A stretch of DNA of 53,460 bases from Asterionellopsis glacialis (Eukaryota; Bacillariophyta; Plagiogrammaphyceae; Rhaphoneidales; Asterionellopsidaceae). The DNA lies in contig WKLE02002375.1 in assembly GCA_014885115.2 (NCBI GenBank), forward strand, positions 1-53,460. The letters run 5' to 3'. The notes beneath the pieces are model-generated. The model was given only the letters and a program-made list of their open reading frames with translations, was not told the DNA's origin and did not search any database. Below, piece after piece: positions 10,107 to 21,452 of the stretch (positions are counted from its first letter, which is position 1; each line of letters begins with the position of its first letter). Both the position numbers and the translations under genes were made by a program.

Positions 10107-10987
10107 TGCCAAAAATTTAAAAAAAGAGGAAGAAGAAGGAAACCCAAAAGACGAATCCAACTAAAGAGCAAGATAGCTGACGATGTGCAAGAAGAATCTA
10201 CGATACTCTTGTAGATTATTATGCGCTGTTGTTGAACAATAACTCTTTTATTTCTTCCAACGTCTCGTACTCTGGTAGAGAACTAAGCTAGAGAGATGGA
10301 TCTATTGATATTGTGAAGACTATGTCGTTGGTAATTTTCAAGAAGAAGCACGCACAAATAATAATGAATGATGTGTGTGTGACCGATCTTGATGGGCGAC
10401 TGCGATGATCGTTGATTTCTCTGGTCTGCAATTTGTTCTATGCAACAGAGAAAAGCAAAGGGCGAGCGAGTGGCGGAGACCCACCAAGGGGCTTACGGGG
10501 GGGAGGCACCAAAAGGTGGGGGCAGGTGCGAAGCACCCAGATAAAATGGCCAAAATAACCGTACCTGTACCTGGTACACCCGCCTTTTGGTCCTGATATT
10601 TCTCAGACTCAAATTCCACTTAGAAAAAGGGTTTATAATATATATTATAGGTACTGTAAATAGCAACTGAAAAATTTGATGTTCTTCATAATATTCAACG
10701 CTTGTTACCTGGTGCTTCCCCACCAGGTACTCTACTAGAGAGGACCTATATATAATAATAATATTATATCTTTCAAGTGTCTGTATTCTCCAGGATTTTT
10801 CACTCATCATTCCTACTGGGTACTCGTACCGGTACATCAGTGAATACTCTACGGTACCGTAAATAACCTGCTAAGTCTAGCACTTGCGGCATGCACGTCA
10901 TAATTCATTCCAGAGCAGTATTACTAACCTACCAATTGAACTTTGCAGAGACCACTTGTGGATACCACGACTTTAGGTCGTCCATGG
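10107..10987. other. divergent intergenic region between the TrhO/OMT fusion and a kinase-like gene
   Basis: This region lies between two divergently transcribed genes and should hold both promoters. It contains an inverted repeat (AATCTAC at 10195-10201 and GTAGATT at 10211-10217), ACCTGGTA at 10569-10576 and TACCGGTA at 10827-10834. No gene is supported. Confidence 0.5.
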
Positions 10988-12637
10988 ATGATGGTTTTTA
11001 CAAGAAGATCACCACAAAAATCACCAACGAAAAAAAAGACAACAAATATGATGAAGGAAGAAAAAACTGAAGCTCAAACTCAATGTCCTGATTCTTTCTT
11101 GCCCAAATTGTTCTTGCTTGCAGTAGCGATAACATCAATATCGCCTTTTCTTCATATTATTATAGTGGATCGCCGGATGTCTTTTGGAAAAAAGGATAAT
11201 ATGAATAGACACATGAAAGGTATGGTACTTCATCCCTCCTTAGCGAAGAAACAATTTGGATCACTCAAAGGATCACGACCCAAGGAAGGAGGCAAGGGAT
11301 CCAAGGAAAAATCGAATATTGAAAAAAATGAAAAAGGAAACAAGAAAATCGAGAGTAAACCTTCATACGCCTCCCTTGTTCAATTTGATGATTTTGATAT
11401 TGAAGACACAAAAATTATGAATGATGACGATGTTATCCTTATTGGAGATTTTTTGGGTTTCAAGGTTGAAGACCCTCCCAAGGTTGAAAAAAAAGAGGAG
11501 TTTGCAGATGATTTTGAATTAGATAAAGAAATTTCCCTTGACGAAATTGAATTAGCCGATTTCCTCATAGAAGGAAGCGTCAATTTTTGTTATATAAAGC
11601 TTCCCAGTTGGTGGTATGATCAATTTGACGATGACAACGACTACATTTTGAAGTATACTACGAAAAATCATGAGGCATTAACATCTGAAATTTATACAAT
11701 GATAACTCTTTGGACTGATGCCAAAAAAGCCAGAAAGCTCAATATAATACCCATGGAATATGGAAAGGCAGTAGTAAATAATCCATTTTATAAAGGGTTG
11801 ATGCCCAAGAAGAAAATCCCTGACTCTTGGAAAAAGAAACAAATAACCGAATTACGAGAATCAAGATATATATCAGCCATGATTGTTCCATCAGTACATC
11901 AGGAAGAACCTGAGGTTCTTGATTCACTTCCTCGTACGCAATCATTCATGAGAAGTCTCTTAGAAACTTTGTCATATGCACATAGTTTAGGTATTAACTT
12001 GATTGATGTTAGTACTTCTAATATTCGCGTGGATACCGAGGATGATTCGGCTATTATCGTGAATTGGAATGCTGGTAAGGCACTTGGTGATGCTATTTAT
12101 GAACCTGATGCCAATTTTTATCAAACACCACCGGAAGCAATGATAGAACATGTAGATGGTAAAAAGATTCAACAAACATCTATATCAGCCTTTGATGTAT
12201 GGGCCTCAGGTATACTGTTGGCACAATTATTGTTGCGTGGTTCGGAGTGTACTTGGATAAATCCTGAAACGCATAAAAAACGTAAGGAATACCCTGAATG
12301 GAACGATTACCTAAAGACATTAGTACTATCATTTGGAGGAGATACAAATATCCCTATAAGTGATGAGGAGGGTGATGTAGTTGATCTTGCTTCTTTAGTT
12401 GGTGTGAAGAAAGAAGCTATATTGAATAGTAAAAGTGTTCAATTACCAATTTTCAAAAGTGACGTAAAGAAAAAGCACGTCGCCTGTGGGAAGACTCAAC
12501 TACCAAATGCCGGGGGTCCGAAAAGACTTCAAATGAATGCCATGAGTTTTTTGAAGTCAGTGATGGTTATTAATCCAGCGCATCGTCCCACTTGCGATGA
12601 ATTGTTATCACATCCTTTCATGCAAATCGAAGACTAA
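10988..12637 (+). CDS. membrane-anchored protein kinase-like protein, probable pseudokinase
   Basis: This 549-residue protein has a short cytosolic N-terminus, one hydrophobic segment (about residues 39-60), a Lys- and acid-rich linker, and a kinase-like domain over the C-terminal 370 residues. The catalytic loop reads NLIDVSTSNIRV: the Asp and the Asn five residues later are kept, but the lysine of HRDxK is Ser. The DFG position reads NWN (N359), so the Mg-binding Asp is lost. The APE-like motif is TPPEAM, followed by the conserved FDVWASG. The DW-type loop recalls casein kinase 2. A paralogue at 47202-48668 shares long identical blocks but has DWN. Kinase activity is doubtful here; a regulatory or scaffolding role is an inference. 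The start is the first ATG (10988); the frame extends upstream only through a TTG. Confidence 0.8.
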   Translation: MMVFTRRSPQKSPTKKKTTNMMKEEKTEAQTQCPDSFLPKLFLLAVAITSISPFLHIIIVDRRMSFGKKDNMNRHMKGMVLHPSLAKKQFGSLKGSRPKEGGKGSKEKSNIEKNEKGNKKIESKPSYASLVQFDDFDIEDTKIMNDDDVILIGDFLGFKVEDPPKVEKKEEFADDFELDKEISLDEIELADFLIEGSVNFCYIKLPSWWYDQFDDDNDYILKYTTKNHEALTSEIYTMITLWTDAKKARKLNIIPMEYGKAVVNNPFYKGLMPKKKIPDSWKKKQITELRESRYISAMIVPSVHQEEPEVLDSLPRTQSFMRSLLETLSYAHSLGINLIDVSTSNIRVDTEDDSAIIVNWNAGKALGDAIYEPDANFYQTPPEAMIEHVDGKKIQQTSISAFDVWASGILLAQLLLRGSECTWINPETHKKRKEYPEWNDYLKTLVLSFGGDTNIPISDEEGDVVDLASLVGVKKEAILNSKSVQLPIFKSDVKKKHVACGKTQLPNAGGPKRLQMNAMSFLKSVMVINPAHRPTCDELLSHPFMQIED

Positions 12638-12663
12638 TATATATGTTTGAATATATATGTTTG
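12636..12663 (+). repeat. 14-bp tandem repeat at the stop codon
   Basis: Two exact adjacent copies of a 14-bp unit (AATATATATGTTTG) begin inside the stop codon of the kinase-like gene and extend into its 3' region. Confidence 0.85.
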
Positions 12664-13473
12664 AATGAAAGGCTATTGAACAATTTGAATACTTTTTCAA
12701 CAGATCAGATTTGAGCATAGGTGGGAATACAAGCATTACCTGTATTATACATATGATTTAATATTTTACAAATCAATAAATCCTAGATTTGGGTGAAGTA
12801 AGACCCGGAAGAGCTTCAATCTCCTCCTTTCGTCTTCCGCTCCTTGCGAAGCACCCGAAAACGGACTTATTCTGGAGTACAGGCAAACAAGCAAGACAAT
12901 ACAAAACGCAAGAGAGTGTACATTTTTGTATGTGTGCGTGTCTGGCTGTCTACAGTTCCTCGATCTCTTCAAAGTTCCCCATTACAGGAGTAGTCAGACG
13001 ACGTGAAACCAAACCACACACACAAGAACTTTCTCAGACCCTCGGTTTGCCTCCAGAAAAATCATTCAACGCATAGCATTTACATAAAATAGAAATATCC
13101 GCCCAGACCCTTGCTTGTGCCGCCGTGGACGACGACGGTGGGAACAGACCTGGAGGATCACAACTATATTATTCATAAAGTCACAACAAGAGATTAGGAC
13201 TGGAGTCTATTGCTCTACTCAGAAGAGTGAGCGAGAGAGTACCGGAATGATAGAAAAGCGTCTATAGCTGATTTGGAAGAGTTTGACGAAGAATTGACAA
13301 AACGAAACCAACAGACAGACTTTGTTCCTCATTCATATCCTATCATACGCGTAGAAGATTGTCATTGCGTGGACGTATCTGAAAACGTTTCAAAGAATTT
13401 CTTGACTAAAAGTGACTAAAAATAACTAACCACCCCCCTTTTGGTTGTACAACATAAGAATACTGTAACCACC
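12638..13473. other. intergenic region before the MYST gene
   Basis: An open frame at 12789-13076 has no recognisable feature and its composition does not look coding. The promoter and leader of the MYST gene should lie in the right-hand part. No RNA gene was seen. Confidence 0.5.
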
Positions 13474-15153
13474 ATGCCAGCTGCTGGTAGTACGACAACA
13501 CCAACCAAGGACAAGGATAACAAGGTGGAATCTGGAAACAAAACTAGTACAGAGAAACGAAAAAAGACAAAAAAGACAACACCAGCCACAAGTACGGATA
13601 CAACCGCAGGTAAAAAATCACAGAAACAACAAGAATCAGAACAAAAAACAATAAAATTAGAGAAACCATTAGAAATTGGTGATACCTGTAAAGTTTTATG
13701 GAGAGACGGGGTACAAGTGTTGGAAGCGACAGTGGTAGAACGACGTCCGATTACTGTCAATGCAGATGGATCACCAAAAAAGAAACGTCAACGACTGCGA
13801 CAGGGTTTGTTGGGGGGTGGTGAAAAAGAATCTGTACAAGGGTTAAAACCGAATGAAGTGGAGTATTATGTTCATTATATCAATCATGATCGTCGATTAG
13901 ATGACTGGGTAATTTTACGTCAATTTCGATTAGAAACCTTGCAACGGAATAATACTACGATCATGGAAAATGCCGCGGCCGACAGTACGAAAGGAGGAGG
14001 AGACCAAGAAGTTGGTTCGAATGGTACTATTGTCACTTCCAATGTCAATGGGAATACTACGGGGGGAGGTACAACTACTACGACTTCTACTACTAGTACT
14101 ACTACTGGTGGACGATCCAGAGCCTTATCCAGACGCCGATCATCCAATATATCTGCATCCAGTTCCAAAGCAAAAAGTGACAAACACAACAGCAATCTTG
14201 ATCATGATAGTAAAGATACTACCACCACAGAGGGAAAAGATGGAGTGTCCGGATCATCGGATCCACAACAGCCACAACAAAAAGATAATTTTCGCATGAC
14301 GGGTGGGAATTGGCATGGATCTTCTGGATCCAATGATCCCACTTTGGCAGAATTAGAAAAAGAACATGAAGAAATTACCAAGGTGAAAAATATTGCCCGT
14401 ATCATTATGGGTGGATGGGAAGTGGAGGCATGGTATTTTTCACCCTATCCTGATGAATATGCGAATCAAGATACATTGTATGTATGTGAATATTGTTTGA
14501 AATATATGAAACGCACGAAAACCTTCAAGGAACACAAGAAAACATGTCCCCACCGTCGTCCACCGGGAAATGAAATATATCGGGATGGACGTTTGTCTGT
14601 CTTTGAAGTGGATGGAAAGGATAGTCCTGTGTATTGTCAAAACTTGTGCTTGTTGGCGAAATTATTTTTGGATCATAAAACATTATACTATGATGTGGAT
14701 CCATTTTATTTTTATATCATTACCGAAGTCGACGATGAGGGTGCACATATTGTGGGATACTTCTCCAAGGAAAAGGTATCGGCGGAAGATTATAACTTGG
14801 CATGTATTTTAACCTTTCCACAATATCAAAAATGTGGGTACGGTAAATTTATCATTTCCCTTAGTTATGAATTAAGTAAAATGGAATGTAAGACCGGATC
14901 ACCTGAAAAACCATTAAGTGATCTTGGTAAGATATCGTATCGAAGTTATTGGACGCATGTATTGTTACATTTGTTAGCAAAGCAAAATGGGCATGATAAT
15001 ATCAACATTAAAGACATTTCATCACAAACAGGGATTAAGACAGAAGATATCATTAGTACATTACAATCATTAAACATGATTAAATGTTGGAAGGGACAAC
15101 ATGTCATTTATGTCAAACAAGATATCATTGAAAATTATTTGAAACAAGAGTAA
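13474..15153 (+). CDS. MYST-family histone acetyltransferase (Esa1/Tip60 type)
   Basis: This 559-residue enzyme transfers acetyl from acetyl-CoA to histone lysines (H4/H2A in the Esa1/Tip60 branch), normally in a NuA4-like nuclear complex. Residues 65-155 form a Tudor-knot/chromo-barrel ([23 protein letters not shown]). A disordered Thr/Ser/Asn-rich linker follows. The MYST domain starts near 295 with the C2HC finger (C338, C341, H354, C358), then the autoacetylated lysine position (K396, LAKLF), catalytic Cys (C444, LACILTFP), the acetyl-CoA loop QKCGYGK (452-458) and the catalytic Glu (E478, [11 protein letters not shown]). All key residues are present and the length suits the family. The first ATG, at 13474 in ACCATGCC context, is preferred over an upstream TTG. 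The linker is longer than in yeast Esa1. I see no intron. Confidence 0.95.
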   Translation: MPAAGSTTTPTKDKDNKVESGNKTSTEKRKKTKKTTPATSTDTTAGKKSQKQQESEQKTIKLEKPLEIGDTCKVLWRDGVQVLEATVVERRPITVNADGSPKKKRQRLRQGLLGGGEKESVQGLKPNEVEYYVHYINHDRRLDDWVILRQFRLETLQRNNTTIMENAAADSTKGGGDQEVGSNGTIVTSNVNGNTTGGGTTTTTSTTSTTTGGRSRALSRRRSSNISASSSKAKSDKHNSNLDHDSKDTTTTEGKDGVSGSSDPQQPQQKDNFRMTGGNWHGSSGSNDPTLAELEKEHEEITKVKNIARIIMGGWEVEAWYFSPYPDEYANQDTLYVCEYCLKYMKRTKTFKEHKKTCPHRRPPGNEIYRDGRLSVFEVDGKDSPVYCQNLCLLAKLFLDHKTLYYDVDPFYFYIITEVDDEGAHIVGYFSKEKVSAEDYNLACILTFPQYQKCGYGKFIISLSYELSKMECKTGSPEKPLSDLGKISYRSYWTHVLLHLLAKQNGHDNINIKDISSQTGIKTEDIISTLQSLNMIKCWKGQHVIYVKQDIIENYLKQE

Positions 15154-15763
15154 GTACACGGACACACATGTATATGCATATGTGTAGTCTATATATGTGA
15201 TATTGTATTGTGTATCAAATTGTTCTTTTGGCATGTTGTTCGCCGTCGTTGTTGTTATTGCGTCTTTTTGTTTGAATTGTTTTTTGAGGGGTGGATCATC
15301 ATTTTTTCAGGAGAGCTCAAGAGCATTACTATAATGGATTTGACTCATTACTGTAACATGAAAATGCCATCATGAGAATTCTAGTTGTTTCCTACAAGTT
15401 ACATCACTCATCCCCTGTACATTGTACATCCTTTCGTTACCCCTCTTTTTTTGAAAAATAGCAAGCGGATTCGTACATGCAAAAGTGAATGTTTAAAATG
15501 GACACCACCAGATCAACGAAAGAAAAATTCAGACAACTAAAAGATATTAAATGCAAAGAATGAATCGCAATTGGGATAGGAATAAGTTCATCCAATAATT
15601 TATAAAATGATCCTAAAACTTGTGGAAACAACCATGTCAAAGCTAATTCCGTTTTTGAAGCAGATCAATACAGTAGTACAAAATAGTAGTTTAGGGAAGA
15701 TGAGTTGTCCATGATGTATACGTACGTACAGGTGGTGTGTGTACGTTGCTTTTACACAGTTTT
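15154..15763. other. convergent intergenic region
   Basis: This is the 3' flank shared by two convergent genes. Short frames at 15437-15640 and 15600-15800 have no features. Nothing else is visible. Confidence 0.5.
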
Positions 15764-16885
15764 TCAATAGTACCGACTTGTCCAAAATAAATGTTGCCAA
15801 AAAAATGGAGCAATCTCATCATTATTAGGATGTTCCAGCGCTTGTAACCAAGCCGACCCAACCATTGTTAATCCAATAGGCCAGAGCTGACCTAAAATAA
15901 AGTCAAGATAATTTGTAAGGGAACCAGTTATTGAAGTTTGACTTAGAACAAAGAAACCAACATTCATTATGATTGTCGTATACAATAACATTGGAGTAAA
16001 GAATGTTTCAACAGCCTTGGATGGAGGAGGTAACACCGACGATGGCAAAGTCATTTGTACAATTTGACATGTAGTTTGTACCCAAGCTACTGAACCTATG
16101 ACAACGATGAACATATGTGTCACATTAATTATGTATGATGCTGATTCCCCTGTCGTTCCAATTAGATTACTTTTTGATTTTGGTCCGAAAGGTAAGGATG
16201 GAAATAGTATTGTTTTGGCCCAGTCATAATCTTCCCATGCCTTTTCATTAATCTCAAATAAACTAATCCCTATGGATGAGGTGTAAATGATCCAAGAGAC
16301 ACCAAGGACACAAAACTTCATAGTTGCATAAAATGCTATTAAAACAAAGTGTTTCTCTTCGTCTTGAAAATGATGATGACCGTGATTCAGTGAAATCGCA
16401 AGGGCAGACAAACTCATAGCCATATATTGAAGGTTTACGCCATGAAAACTTGACAAAGTCTTGATGTATATTCGTTTTGATAAGTCCTTTCTATATTCGT
16501 CAAAACGTTTGGGATGCGGTAAAAGAAAAAATGTTGTCAAGTTCAATACAACTAATGCAATAGCTATCATCCAAAGAATGATTTTAGTATGCCATCCATG
16601 AACAAACAACGAAGAATTGTCATTGTCTGCTGATGAGGATCCACCATTAATAGCACTATTATTGTCATTATTATGCACTGGCGGTGGTGGTATACAGAGA
16701 TAGGCTAGATAGAGTGGAAAAAATATCAAAAGTAGCATACCTACAAGAATGTGTGTTGACATTTGAAGTCCTTCCGTCTTTGCGTGATAACAAATTATAC
16801 CGTATCGTTCTTGGAATATAACGAAAAAGCGATAATACATCCATAGAATCGTTGGTAGGGTGAACACACCTACCGTTAAGAGCAT
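15764..16885 (-). CDS. multipass membrane protein of unknown function
   Basis: I do not recognise this 373-residue protein. It has about eight hydrophobic segments (around residues 4-24, 43-65, 100-122, 150-168, 178-202, 245-268, 285-315 and 322-342), so it is an integral membrane protein. A low-complexity Asn/Ser-rich loop lies at about 70-93. A His-rich loop (NHGHHHFQDEEKH, about 166-178) might bind metal, but no transporter signature is evident. The start ATG at 16885 is followed at once by a hydrophobic segment, which could be a signal peptide or the first helix. Its 3' end faces that of the MYST gene. Codon-like composition and consistent hydrophobic periodicity support a real gene. Confidence 0.75.
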   Translation of the reverse strand: MLLTVGVFTLPTILWMYYRFFVIFQERYGIICYHAKTEGLQMSTHILVGMLLLIFFPLYLAYLCIPPPPVHNNDNNSAINGGSSSADNDNSSLFVHGWHTKIILWMIAIALVVLNLTTFFLLPHPKRFDEYRKDLSKRIYIKTLSSFHGVNLQYMAMSLSALAISLNHGHHHFQDEEKHFVLIAFYATMKFCVLGVSWIIYTSSIGISLFEINEKAWEDYDWAKTILFPSLPFGPKSKSNLIGTTGESASYIINVTHMFIVVIGSVAWVQTTCQIVQMTLPSSVLPPPSKAVETFFTPMLLYTTIIMNVGFFVLSQTSITGSLTNYLDFILGQLWPIGLTMVGSAWLQALEHPNNDEIAPFFWQHLFWTSRYY

Positions 16886-17432
16886 GATAGTCCTCTAGTC
16901 TCCACACTTTGGTCTCTGTGGAGAAGCTTCCTTGGTGGACGTATAACTATTCAAAACAAGAATATGTTGTTGAGAGTCATACTGAGTTAAAAAGAGTTCA
17001 GAGTAGAGTTCATTCCCAGTTACGGATTGCTTTTAATAAAAGGTATGTCATCAGTGACACGGTTTTTTAGGTTGGCACGATTAGAACTCTCACCTGGTTG
17101 TCGAATTTTCATTTCCGCCGACATAACGCACAAGGAACAGACGTTTCGACTGGAAACTTTTTTGGCTTGAGGTTTCAGACTGTCTGTCTGTACGATACCT
17201 GGACATTTTCCAAGAGAAGAGATTCGAAGATCAATCATCTCAAAAATTCTCAAGATGACTTTTTTCTATGAAGAAATTTTTTGTCATAATGACCGAGGTA
17301 TTCCGTATGCCCATATCGATCCACAGAACAACACGGAAGTGAAGCCCTCGAAAGCCTTACCAGGTAGACCTTCTCACTATGTTGCAATTCTCACAGCCCA
17401 TCGCTGATTGCCATCCTTCTCTCATTTGAGAC
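16886..17432. other. divergent intergenic region
   Basis: This region separates two divergent genes and should contain both promoters. It holds a reverse ACCTGGTA at 17358-17365 and frames of about 77 residues that lack features. Confidence 0.5.
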
Positions 17433-18572
17433 ATGATTAATCGGAAAGACTTCACAAATATTTCGCCACACATGGCATATCTACGCCTTTTTATGATGTG
17501 GCGTACTTTTCTTGTTTTGGGTAGCATCATTCTATTGTTGGTAGCCATTGAAAACTCATCACCGTACATGAAAGACGTTAAGCATCCGATCATAAATAAA
17601 CGTCACTTAATGAGTATGGGGAATAAACTCTTGAGTTATACCGATCCCAAAACCAAAATTACAAAAACGGTAACAAAACCGATGACAATACAAGAATTGT
17701 ATGAATCAGATGGTAATTTTCAAATTTCACGACAATATAAGATTGTTTATACACACATTCCCAAATGCGGAGGTTCAACTATTGAAAAGTCATCACTATT
17801 CAACGATAAAAGGGAAATGACAGGCAAAAGTGCTGGTGGGCATTCACCTATTTGGAAGGCAATGTATCATAAAAAGGAACGACAACTTGACAATGGTGAC
17901 TTTGTGACTGCTACAACGATTAGACATCCAATATCAAGATTTGTTTCTGCATTTTATTATTCAAAGTATGGTCCTCCCAATTCGTCTCCTAAACATCCGT
18001 ATTATCAACATGCACAATACTTTCTGGGTGACGTTGATACGGTAGAGCAATTTGTCACCAAGTTAAATCAAAATCCTCAAATGTGGAATGAATTGACTGG
18101 CAACGGCAACGGCAGAGGCGAGTCAAGAACAAGTGAACATAAAATCCCTCATTTTTTACCAATGGCTCCATTTGTTACATATCCAGAAGATAGATCATTT
18201 GGTAGTGATGTCGTCATGTGTCAAGATCAATGGAGAGAAGGATTGCACCGTTTAGAACAGAAAATTGGAAGAACATTACCTAGAGATTTGTTTGTGAAAC
18301 AACTGAATACGTATCATCATACTCGTCATCATTCGGAAGAAGATTGGAGATATCTCAGTGAATCAACACAAATATCTATATTGAAACATTATGCAATTGA
18401 TTCTTGCTTATTTTACTATGGTCCACAATATCAAGAAGAATTGGCACAACTTGTTGGATTACCAGTAGAATCGTTATCTTCTTCCTGTATTGGAAGTTTA
18501 CTCACAAGAGATCAATTCACATCTCGTTTTCGACAATGTACTCTTTACAATATCGAAATTTCAAAATTGTAG
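17433..18572 (+). CDS. Golgi-type carbohydrate sulfotransferase family protein
   Basis: This 379-residue protein looks like a type II Golgi sulfotransferase that moves sulfate from PAPS to a glycan. A short cytosolic tail is followed by a membrane anchor at about residues 22-40 (FLVLGSIILLLVAI). The 5'-phosphosulfate loop is HIPKCGGSTI (108-117) and the 3'-phosphate site is RHPISRFVSAFYY (164-176); both match the sulfotransferase 2 family (heparan 2-O and chondroitin types). The acceptor sugar cannot be told from sequence. Algae of this type make sulfated extracellular polysaccharides, which is a plausible destination. The first ATG is at 17433; an in-frame ATG at residue 14 is an alternative start that would still leave the anchor intact. 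No intron seen. Confidence 0.88.
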   Translation: MINRKDFTNISPHMAYLRLFMMWRTFLVLGSIILLLVAIENSSPYMKDVKHPIINKRHLMSMGNKLLSYTDPKTKITKTVTKPMTIQELYESDGNFQISRQYKIVYTHIPKCGGSTIEKSSLFNDKREMTGKSAGGHSPIWKAMYHKKERQLDNGDFVTATTIRHPISRFVSAFYYSKYGPPNSSPKHPYYQHAQYFLGDVDTVEQFVTKLNQNPQMWNELTGNGNGRGESRTSEHKIPHFLPMAPFVTYPEDRSFGSDVVMCQDQWREGLHRLEQKIGRTLPRDLFVKQLNTYHHTRHHSEEDWRYLSESTQISILKHYAIDSCLFYYGPQYQEELAQLVGLPVESLSSSCIGSLLTRDQFTSRFRQCTLYNIEISKL

Positions 18573-19632
18573 AGCATCTAAATGAAATTGTTGTTGTAAT
18601 CCCATGGCAAAATAAAAATCTACTATATTTCTAAAAAAATCGAAATTGGTTTTCAGTCAAATTTTATTTCACTCCCAGTCATAAGGTTACGAATTATTGC
18701 ACACCAGCGAACTACAAAAAATCTGGCTCAAAACATCGACAACCTCAGCAAGAAGAAAGAAATATTTATTAATAAATAATACTTACTTCCTAAATGCGAC
18801 CGGTTATAGAAACAACAAGCACGAACATCGGAATGAACCGACCATTGTCTCCCTAGATTGTAAAATAGATTTTATCTGACTGTACGAGCTCCGACTTGCG
18901 CAGATTCTGCACCCCCCCTTCTCGTGCATTTCAACACAAAAAAATTTTACGCGAGAAACTCCACACAAAAGTGAGCTCATGACCTATTTTCAAATGTCAA
19001 AGTGACAGTATTCTACGGCGGGAAAATCAGGAAATTCAAACTGGTCGACCAAATGGCACCGCCGCCATGGCCAAAAACCTAACAATCTGCCTTAGAATAG
19101 ATCGCTTATTGTCATCTTAGAAGGGACGGATACAATTATTGTCCGCAAGACTACCAAACATCAACAGAAATGCAGATTTAACCCTTTGCAAAAGTGTTGG
19201 GCGAGATAGAACATCACATCACGTAGCAACACTAGGGGAATGTTCCAGATCAATGATAATCAACAATCAACCAATTACATATATAAAAAGTCACACTAAA
19301 TACATCCCACTAGTGACTTATTGTCTTACGAAGATTGTCATCTTAGGAACGGAAAGAAAATTGTTGTCTTAGGAAAGAATGAGCCGGCGGCCAGCGGTAA
19401 AGTGAACGTCATTGTTACCACAGTAGAGGACAGCAACTTTCCGCCAAAATGTGCGCGTGATCCAGCCAAGACCAGTCAAGAGCCAAGAGGGGGGGGATCA
19501 GAGTCTGCGCTAGTCGGAGCTCGTACTCGTACTGTGTCAACAAGCGTGAGACGAACTGCCGTTGCGCTTGAAACTTCTGGAATCTCCCACGAAACTATTC
19601 ACAAGACCAAGACATAAAGTTGCATCGAAGTA
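18573..19632. other. intergenic region with short diverged repeats
   Basis: No gene is supported. The word TTGTCATCTTAG occurs near 19111 and 19336, with a variant near 19364. An open frame at 19321-19617 starts with TTG and has no recognisable features. Runs of C occur near 18913. Confidence 0.5.
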
Positions 19633-19947
19633 ATGCAAGACGAAAACAATAGTGACAACAGCGAGAATCGCAATCATGGTGGCGGCGGTGATATTTCCAC
19701 CGGTGCCGATAACAACGTCAATATCCCTGCTCAGGAGGATGATGTAAATCGAACAAGAAGCTCTAATAATACCCCTCCACCGTTATCTAGTGAAGAATTG
19801 CCTTCACAACAAGCTGCAGAAGCACTTGAAGAAATGATTCAAGAAGAAACTTTACGACATTTAGAGGCAGCATGGGCAGCACAGCGTCGACTAGCGAGGG
19901 CTTGTTTCCTTGCCAAAAAAGAAAAGCCAAAAACTTTGAAGAAATAA
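19633..19947 (+). CDS. small acidic hypothetical protein
   Basis: This is a 104-residue frame with an ATG start. The first 55 residues are Asn/Asp/Gly-rich and disordered. Residues 57-90 form a likely amphipathic helix (SQQAAEALEEMIQEETLRHLEAAW), shown here only in part by its start SQQAAEALEE, and the C-terminus is basic (KKEKPKTLKK). I recognise no domain. The helix periodicity and acidic-to-basic layout suggest a real small protein, but chance cannot be excluded. It lies on the plus strand, convergent with the RING gene at 20271-21038. Confidence 0.5.
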   Translation: MQDENNSDNSENRNHGGGGDISTGADNNVNIPAQEDDVNRTRSSNNTPPPLSSEELPSQQAAEALEEMIQEETLRHLEAAWAAQRRLARACFLAKKEKPKTLKK

Positions 19948-20270
19948 AAGGGAAACCCAACGTGAGAACACGACAAAAGAAACAGCAATTTATGTCGAAC
20001 AAATCTATTTTGTTTGTACTAGTTTCGAGGTTTGTGATCATTGGCTTGGTTCTATTTTTCGGAGAGGATTTTTGCTTTTGTTAAAGAAATTTTATGAACG
20101 AGGAGTTGTAAGAGTTGGCTGTCAATATTGTTCTATCTAGACCGATTTGATTACTTGGCTTATTCAACTTGCCCATTGTTTTCTGTATCACACGATGGAT
20201 ATTAATTAGGACCCTCTCGTGGCAAACTTTGGTGTACGAGTGCTTCAACTATCATTTCTTGTGATCAAAA

Positions 20271-21038
20271 TCACGAGGAAGACGACAAAGATTCGAAATG
20301 CCGTTCGTTTAGATTTATATTGGCACGAGACGTGAATTGTAAAATCGAACGTACTCTACCAAAAAACTGCCTCAATTTATCATAATATCGACTACTTCCT
20401 GTGTCTGCCTCACCGATTTCATATGTGAAATCACTAGTTGCATCAATTGGGGAAATGTTTTGCAGCAGACTTTGTATTAAGTCATCAATCTGTCCACTCT
20501 GCATTTGTTCAATTGCCCTTCGACGTTCTCTTAATCGTTCCATATGGCGTTCGAGTTCTTCTAGTCTATGTCTAGCTTCTTCTTGAAGTTCCTCCAATCG
20601 TTGCTGGTCCGACTGGATCCGAAGGGCACGTTGAAGTCGATTCTCTACCTGTACCAGCTTGGACGTATCGCTACCAGTTTCTCCGAAGACTTCGATCTCT
20701 GTGAAACGCTCACGGCACAACGGACACGAATTCTCTCTGGTTGCCCATTCTTTGATACATTTAAAACAAAATTTATGGTTGCATATATTTATTGAACAAA
20801 TGTTCGTTAGAAAGTCAATGCAAATGGGACACTTTGAATCACTATCCTTCCTGTGCTTGTTGAAATTGTTCTTTTGCCTTGTTTGCTTCTTTGGATGGCC
20901 TTCCTCTGCTGGTTGTTTCCCTTCTGATTCCTTGGCGCCCTTTGCTTCACAGTTTTCACTCGTCATACTTATTTCATCCAAAACCATTGAATTTTTTTTA
21001 AAAGTGAGGTTGTGTGTGTGTGAAATCTCCTGGCTCAT
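20271..21038 (-). CDS. RING-type zinc finger protein with coiled coil, probable E3 ubiquitin ligase
   Basis: This 255-residue protein has a basic, charged N-terminus, a complete C3HC4 RING at residues 70-112 (C70, C73, C86, H88, C91, C94, C105, C108) and an Arg/Glu-rich coiled coil at about 130-182. The C-terminal part is mixed and Ser-ended. It should act as an E3 ligase that recruits an E2 and self-associates through the coiled coil. The finger (CSINICNHKFCFKCIKEW) is strikingly similar to that of the gene at 5896-6924, including the spare Cys before C3, so the two are probably paralogues with different tails. The start ATG at 21038 is the first in frame. Substrates are unknown. Confidence 0.88.
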   Translation of the reverse strand: MSQEISHTHNLTFKKNSMVLDEISMTSENCEAKGAKESEGKQPAEEGHPKKQTRQKNNFNKHRKDSDSKCPICIDFLTNICSINICNHKFCFKCIKEWATRENSCPLCRERFTEIEVFGETGSDTSKLVQVENRLQRALRIQSDQQRLEELQEEARHRLEELERHMERLRERRRAIEQMQSGQIDDLIQSLLQNISPIDATSDFTYEIGEADTGSSRYYDKLRQFFGRVRSILQFTSRANINLNERHFESLSSSS

Positions 21039-21452
21039 TTCAAAATGAGTTCCATAAGAGTAATGAAATCAAAAAATAATTTCAAATCTAGACTGGAGAA
21101 CCTGTTGAAAATTTTTGAAAATAGATGAACCCCCTGTCTTAGTGGATTAGAGTTCGTAGTTTTCATTTTGGCAGGAACGTTCGTCAGGCAACCGGACGAT
21201 AGAACAGGCCCTTTTTATCACTTCCAAGGGAAACTTCAACTTGGTTTCTAAAACGAAGGGAAATAAGATAGGCGCGCCAAAAATGGCATCTCATAATTTC
21301 AATATTTCTCCTGCCCCGAGCCAAAATATTTTTTCACTTTTGTTCCTGTATGTCACAATCATCGACTGACCAAGCAGAATACATACAACCACAACACAGG
21401 CGTGCACATTGTTACAATCGATTGATTGCACTATAGAAAGAGAGGAAAGACA
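21039..21452. other. divergent intergenic region
   Basis: This region separates two divergent genes and probably holds both promoters. No other feature is visible. Confidence 0.5.

Noticed and set aside
19321..19617. 98-residue frame before the small acidic protein
   Set aside because: It starts with TTG, contains low-complexity spacer sequence and has no domain.
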